Shown piece by piece: positions 58,701 through 64,000 of a stretch of DNA of 64,000 nt. The notes under the pieces are model-generated. The model made no database searches, was not told where the DNA came from, and was given only the letters and a program-made list of their open reading frames with translations. Both the position numbers and the translations under genes were made by a program. The stretch is from Massospora cicadina (Eukaryota; Entomophthoromycota; Entomophthoromycetes; Entomophthorales; Entomophthoraceae), in assembly GCA_022478985.1 (NCBI GenBank), contig JAKSZP010000009.1:248001-312000 (forward strand). The letters run 5' to 3'. Each line of letters begins with the position of its first letter. Within the stretch, counting starts at the first letter, position 1.

Positions 58701-61415
58701 CAAATGAGAATACCAGGGCTTACCAGACGCCTTCGCCCAAGAGATCTGAAGATAAGATATTATAGCACATGGCGAAATGGGCCCAAGCTTCTACTAGCCA
58801 TCATCAGGAGGAAGAATAAATCACTCTTCTCAAGTCCTGGCCAAAGCATGGCCTAAATTAAAATTGATAAGCTGGTGGTCCATTGAACCTCCAAGGATTA
58901 TTCATTGTCTCAAAGTATCATTTCCTGAGTGGCCCATGTTAAGCAGGATCTGGATTCCGTGTGACTCAGGTGTCTACTCTTTCCATTAACAAGCAACTCA
59001 ACAAATTGGAGAGTTAATGAGAGGCAAATAGCCTAGTCAGGAAGATATTAATTTAGTCTACCGTCGCCTCAATGAAGCTGAGCAATGCTGGAACGCTCTT
59101 ATAGAAGAGCTTAAAGCCAAGGCCAATAAGGTCCACAGAGCAATGAATGCAAAGAGATGAAGGAGACTTAAATCAGTGCATTGGAGATATAGAGGATGAT
59201 AGCAAGTTTTTGTGAACTTAACACTCATCTGCTTACCAACAAATTCATAACCAGGATATCCGCGTTAAGAACTTGGATAATAATAGAGTCATTCTTGAAA
59301 GAAGAATCAATCTGCTAGATGTTATGCCGAGACTTACCCTGGAGGAAATGGAGCAACATTTTAATTCTAAACATGACCAATACGTCAACTGGAACGCCAA
59401 GTTGAACAGAAAGATGTATGAAGTGAGATTACTAAATCTGAAGTTCCTGAGGTACACGTTGTCAAAGTGTTTGAGGCACTACATTTAATCCTACCTTCAT
59501 GAACAAGTTTACACCTAGTGAAATTTGAATCACATCTTTCCTCTAAGTCTAGGAAGCTGCGATGGAAGGTGCGACTGACCATCAAAAGGTTAAGCATATT
59601 AAATCTTGTGTAAGCCATATGGCTCAAAAGTTATGATACCTTATAAGGACGACCTGAACGTCTGGAGAGAAGTGAAGGAAGTGCACATCAAAGAAACTGG
59701 TCTATAGCAAAGATTGAGTATGAATAAACAGGCCTTATGAGAACTGCACTACGCAAAATGAACTCCTAGCTGGATTTGCAGACCATTTTTATTGAGGCTT
59801 ATATTGGTGTTGTCCTCAAAAAATGTTTACATTGGATGGTGCCATAGCTGCCGTCATTGCTGGTCTACATAGTAACCCCAACCTAGCTGTGCATGATATG
59901 TCTGACAAATGAAGCTCAAGTTCCACCTTCGACATCAAAGGAAGCCCTGCTCAATGTGGTTAATTTACTCAAACCAGAGACCTCTCATAAGACCTTCTCA
60001 AAACCCAGAGTTTATACCGTGGAGGAAGCAAATCCTAATAAGGAGGAGAAGCCAAGGTGTAAATACTGTAAGAAGAAAAAACATAATGAAAATATGTGTT
60101 TTAAGAAAAACCCTGTCCTTATTGAGAAGGGAAAAGGAAGATCAGCTTAGGGCCAGGTAACTTTAAAGCTGAATGACATAAAGTACCTGAGAGCAAAACA
60201 TTGCTGATCACTCATCTTGCGTGCATTGAGAATGAATCCAGCAACATTTCTGAAGGGGGTTACGAGGACACAGGTTATTTTAGGTACACATGCTGAGCTT
60301 ACCATTCAAAATCTTTTGAATTCTAAAAATTGACTAAGCCTAGGTCTCAGAAAGCGCTTTCCTAAGTCAGGTTATTGGTTGCCCCAGATAATTAATGCAG
60401 CCAGTGATTCTGATCAATACCTTTTCCTGTTGATCTGACCCATTTCAAGTGTGTACAGAATACTAGAGATCAAGAATAATTATCCAGAGAAACCCAGAAG
60501 CTTGATGCTACGTTCCGCCTTAAAGAGGTACTAGCCCTCCCGCTTAAGTTTGGAGGAACCATTACTAAAGTATAAGCGGTTATTCAGAAGGCCCAAGTTA
60601 TGACTAACCTAGATATGGGATCCCGATTTATGTTGTTCTATCTCATCTTATCAAGAGATCAAGCTCACCCCTGACCTCAAATAAACTCACGAGTATAGCA
60701 CTGCCAGTCCAAATAGCATCAAATTAATAAAGTGCATATTCATTCTTGACAATTTGAGTTGTCATATTAGTTTTCTCAGCTCCCACAGTTGACCTGGACA
60801 ATAGCCATTATTATATACTTATTAGGATGATGTTTTGCTCAACATCAAAGGAGGTATCAATATGAAAAAAGAATATTTATCACTCCTCAACCATAAAGTT
60901 TCCCTTGTACTAATAATAAAGACTCCAGAAAGAAGGATTACCTCTGTCTGGTTGAGTACCCTGTTTACACTTTACCTTTGAAATACTATACCTCTGGAAG
61001 AATAACAATAAAGCTACCCAACTCAGTAGATGCAACAGAAGGAATACCATTTTTGTTACAAAGGAGGGTAAAATTAAAGCATGAGAACAAAGAATGGCTT
61101 CTACTAACATAACCCTTAACATACCCCAAACTGCTTGCTACATATTACTAGTGTTGATGTAGTAAATAGGTTTGAACCAAGAAGGGTGGTTAGCTGAGCG
61201 GGTAAAACTGCTTCCACCCCTAGTGCAGGTTTTGAGTTCGAAACCTGTACTAGCTAGAAAACTTTCTTGGTGTTGTATATTTGTCCCAAGGTTGACCCAC
61301 CTCGAATAATTTAGGTTTGAACTAAGAGTTTGCCAGGAGTCCTTGACCCAGCTTATCAGCAGCCTAATGAGATACTACTTGGAAACTTAACCAACCAGAT
61401 AACTTAGTCAAGAAA
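58700..61415 (+). pseudogene. Ty3/gypsy Z: gag, protease, linker, decayed
   Basis: Gag fragments include DINLVYRRLNEAEQCWNALI near 59045, DNNRVILERRINLLDVMPRL at 59273-59340, and a complete zinc knuckle CKYCKKKKHNENMC near 60058-60100 (CX2CX4HX4C). Remnants of protease lie near 60595-60700 (TNLDMGS, where DTG reads DMG) and the post-protease linker near 60975-61110 (KYYTSGRITIKLPNSVDATE, matching Y- NYVTSGCNTKKLPNLVEAS). EILLGNLTNQ near 61370 is the last trace, just before LINE C. A SINE-I splits the linker. The RT and later domains are not in the window. Confidence 0.7.
61183..61311 (+). mobile_element. SINE-I (tRNA-derived), plus strand
   Basis: The best copy of SINE-I, 129 bp. A box TAGCTGAGCGG at 61191-61201 and B box AGTTCGAAACC at 61235-61245 form an internal RNA polymerase III promoter of tRNA type. 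The tail reads TTGTCCCAAGGTTGACCCAC then CTCGAATAAT. Duplications TAGGTTTGAACCAAGA (61167-61182) and the same with one change (61312-61327) flank it. The tRNA-like part lacks a foldable anticodon arm of normal shape, so it is a SINE head and not a tRNA gene. Confidence 0.85.
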
Positions 61416-61519
61416 CATCAAGATTGACTTTTCTTTCTTGTTGCAATCACTATTGCAACCTATTCAATTCAAGACTGAATCTAGTTTGATAATCTCACAG
61501 AGGAGATTAGTCTGTGCCC

Positions 61520-62936
61520 ATGTCAGGGAGCAGTTGGGCAAGCAAGGTAAGAGGAGCAGGTGGAAGGCCCACGGCCTCCAACGTTCAAAAACGCCCCAGA
61601 GAATCCAGCGGAATTGAAAAAAAAATCTTAAAAAACTGGTGGTTATGATTTCCCTGGAGATACTCACATGGCAAGCATGATGCAACCAGTACATCAACAT
61701 GCCACACTCCCAACCACTTTCATTGGTGGAATTTGGAGTCCACATGTATCTGGACATCCAAAAAATGGCCTTATAGGAAAAATTTTGTGAAGATGTACAC
61801 AAAATTTTCCTGACTGCGGTGTACGTTGCACCTCACTCCATGTCATACAGTTGGCTGGACCTAGGTTTTGAGAGCAAAAAAGCAGTAGACGAGGCTGCAG
61901 CAGTGCATGTAGTGGTTGACCTCCCCAAAGGGCAATGGGTCAGCAAAACTAAATTCACCAGATGGACAAAATCAAACCAAATTTTCCTCATGCTTGACTT
62001 TTTGCCTACTACAGTAAAATGTGACATTTTGGAACAATACCTGAAAGATGGTCTCACCATATATGGTGAAATACAATCTTTTTAAATACAACATTCATGC
62101 TGATGCCACACCTGTGCACTGGCAAAGCCATCGCAGTTCTGACCCCAACTGAGGAGATTGTGAAGGACCTAACCCAGATCCCACACTCCACTTTTATTTG
62201 ATATCAAAGGGCATACCACCCACCCATTCTGGGTGACTGTGGACAGCGCGCCCCCCATTTGCACCCACTGTGATGCGTTCAGTCACAAGGTGCATACATG
62301 CCCCATCAAGGAGGGCATCACATTCCAAGAGCACCCCTTGGTGGCCATGGCCAATGGAGAGGCGCACTATGAACCAACTGCAAGCACCAAGGAGGCTTTC
62401 CCATGGGGAGCACAAGGCTGCTACCTATTAGTAAAGCCTATCTCCCCACAAGAACAGAAGAAGGCTATTTAGGCCCATAGGGCCATGGCCAAGGAAATAG
62501 CCAAGGCCACCACCGCTATCCCACACTCACAATGCCAGGAGGACATGGAAACCTTTGCAGCGGAAGCAACTTGGGAATCTATCAACCAATCAGATTGGGA
62601 AGCCCATGCTGAGCAGGCCACTCAATCTGAGGATCCGATGGGAGACTCAATCTCACCCAATTGTTGCACCCAAGCTCCAGTCAAAACTGACTTGGGACCT
62701 ATCCTAACTAAAAAAAATTCTTTGACCCACTCAACGGTGCACCAAACTCATCCACACCACAAAAAATTTGTCTGATGTCGGGAAAACAAAAAGCGAAGGC
62801 CAAAGCCAATGTGACTCTTTCCACAAAAATCAACAAAAACTCTGATAGCATTGCTGCTAACACCTGCACTGCTGTGAAAGCCTATGGGGACCTAGAAGAG
62901 GCTGGTGGGCCTGGGGGCCCACCCCCTCACACCTAA
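61520..62936 (+). pseudogene. LINE C ORF1, broken
   Basis: ATG at 61520 matches the start in A. Frameshifts and stops appear from about 61620 on, including a stop near 62083 and one near 62470. The zinc knuckle CTHCDAFSHKVHTC near 62260-62300 keeps all four ligands. The stop TAA at 62934-62936 precedes the ORF2 ATG at 62943 by six bases. Confidence 0.85.
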
Positions 62937-62942
62937 GGTGCG

Positions 62943-64000
62943 ATGGGGGAAACCTTCACTTTAGGGATGTTGAATATCACCGGACTCAAGGCCTCCCCAT
63001 CCCAGGCTAGGAAACTGAGTTTTTTACAACACAATTTACCTGTGGATATCCTGGCCATCCAGGAGTCCCACTGTCCACGAGGTTCCAAGGAAACTTGAAA
63101 AAAAATGCTCCTCCCATCCCTATCCTTTTGGTCGAAGCACTGTGGGGTGCTAATTCAGAAAAAAAATTTCAAATTTGTATCCTCAAAAACATTCCTGAAT
63201 GGCTGAGTGCTCGTCATCGCCTTCTCAAGGCCAATGTAGCACATGCAATCATCAACATTTATGCCCCAAACAGTGCACACAAGCGTTGGGAATTTTTCTC
63301 GTCGGTCAAACCCCTCCCACTACCCCCAGACCCTTTTGTAGTTGGTGATATGAACTGTTGGCTAACCTCACCAAAGGGACTGATGGCCTCCCTCACCCCA
63401 TGCCCCACAGGGTCATGTTGAACTACGCGTTCTAAAGGCCACCCTTGGGTTAATGGATTCGCTGCCACGACATGCCCGCTGCTCAAAAACATGACGCGTC
63501 CCCACGTTTACAACAGCCAATTAAGGTCCATGACCCGCATTGACCTTATTCTAATGCTGGCGAAATTCCAACCCCACATCTCCTACTTCACAACAACGAA
63601 AATGGAATTCTCCAACCACCGACTGGTCTCAATAACATACCACCTACCTGTCACAGTTGCAAAGGCCCCACATTGGTGCAAAATCCGCCCCTCCCAAACT
63701 CACGTCGCCAGGATTTTCCACGTGGGTGGAAGAGGCAACTTTGGCAAAAAAGTTTGTTGCACCATTTTGTGCGGACCCCATTTCCACATGGGCAACTTTC
63801 AAAGAGGACACCATCCGCCACTCTCACCATCTCTCCTCCAGATGCTCACGAGCCACATCAGCAATTATCTTGTGCGCTCTGGCAGAATTGGCACACTTGG
63901 AGTCCAACATTCCAGCTACAGGATACAGCTCTGCATGGGGCCAGAAGTGGGCAGAGGCAGCCGCCCACCTCAACGCACTCAAAAGGCAACACAAACATTG
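62943..64000 (+). pseudogene. LINE C ORF2 start, endonuclease region
   Basis: Starts MGETFTLGMLNITGLK, with DILAIQESHCPRGS near 63040-63090, where the CGA codon is intact that became TGA in A and B. VVGDMNCWLTSP near 63340 is the endonuclease block. Frameshifts near 63100, 63205 and 63415 break the frame. It runs off the right edge before the reverse transcriptase. Confidence 0.85.

Larger units (their letters stand above)
61427..64000 (+). mobile_element. LINE C, family III, 5' part (cut by window end)
   Basis: The 5' end aligns with copies A and B from ACTTTTCTTTCTTG, with the 20-nt hairpin at 61440-61459. It interrupts the linker of gypsy Z. The 3' end and the target duplication are outside the window. 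CpG sites of copy A are often TpG or CpA here. Confidence 0.85.

Noticed and set aside
61183..61260. A tRNA gene with good A and B boxes
   Set aside because: It is flanked by duplications, repeats at 1194-1325, continues into a SINE tail and lacks a proper anticodon arm.
1..64000. Fungal repeat-induced point mutation (RIP) as the cause of decay
   Set aside because: The changes I compared between LINE copies fall mostly at CpG, and LINEs stay GC-rich; no clear CpA bias was seen by eye, though I could not count it.

Overview
The window is nuclear DNA from a eukaryote and consists almost entirely of retrotransposons and their wreckage. I see no host gene, rRNA, functional tRNA or prokaryotic-style operon. 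The LINEs are L1-like (zinc-knuckle ORF1; endonuclease, reverse transcriptase and a C-terminal zinc finger in ORF2), the LTR elements are Ty3/gypsy, and there are two tRNA-derived SINE families. GC-rich LINE coding blocks sit in a very AT-rich background. A plant or a transposon-bloated fungus would fit; the sequence alone does not decide between them.

Layout. 1-1170: 3' end of a LINE (family I). 1176-3267: a SINE and an ORF1-only LINE inserted side by side at one target site. 3268-5985: AT-rich DNA with a SINE-II and a 47-bp LINE stub. 5991-47238: one minus-strand Ty3/gypsy element (M) of about 6.4 kb, blown up to 41 kb by nested insertions and framed by the duplication AGGGC. Inside M: its left LTR is split by two family-II LINEs (6348-7169, internally deleted; 7184-13234, full length); its integrase by a minus-strand gypsy element Y- (14217-34726, duplication CATGT/CATAT); its RNase H by a solo LTR (35290-36183, duplication AATGC); its gag by a plus-strand gypsy element G (39736-46267, duplication CCCTG). 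Y- in turn holds plus-strand Y2 (14983 to about 30043), and the 5' LTR of Y2 holds two tandem family-III LINEs, A and B. 47244-58700: AT-rich DNA with decayed LINE and gypsy remnants, a truncated SINE-II and a 16-bp LINE stub. 58700-61415: decayed gypsy gag/protease (Z) carrying a SINE-I. 61427-64000: a third family-III LINE (C), cut by the window edge.

Three points stand out. First, three times two non-LTR elements lie head to tail in the same orientation with three copies of one target-site duplication, as if the duplication made by one insertion was reused by the next. Second, two unrelated SINE families and an ORF1-only LINE derivative end in the same short 3' tail, suggesting parasites sharing one LINE machinery. 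Third, about 1.8 kb (30044-31861) does not belong: it carries two inverted blocks closely resembling primate alpha-satellite and replaces the part of Y- that should be there, so contamination or an assembly chimera is the first explanation.

Nearly all coding sequence is broken. The best preserved frames are ORF1 of LINE A (480 codons, open) and the LINE ORF2 C-terminus at the window start. Boundaries were read by eye from repeat alignments and duplications; those of very decayed elements are approximate.
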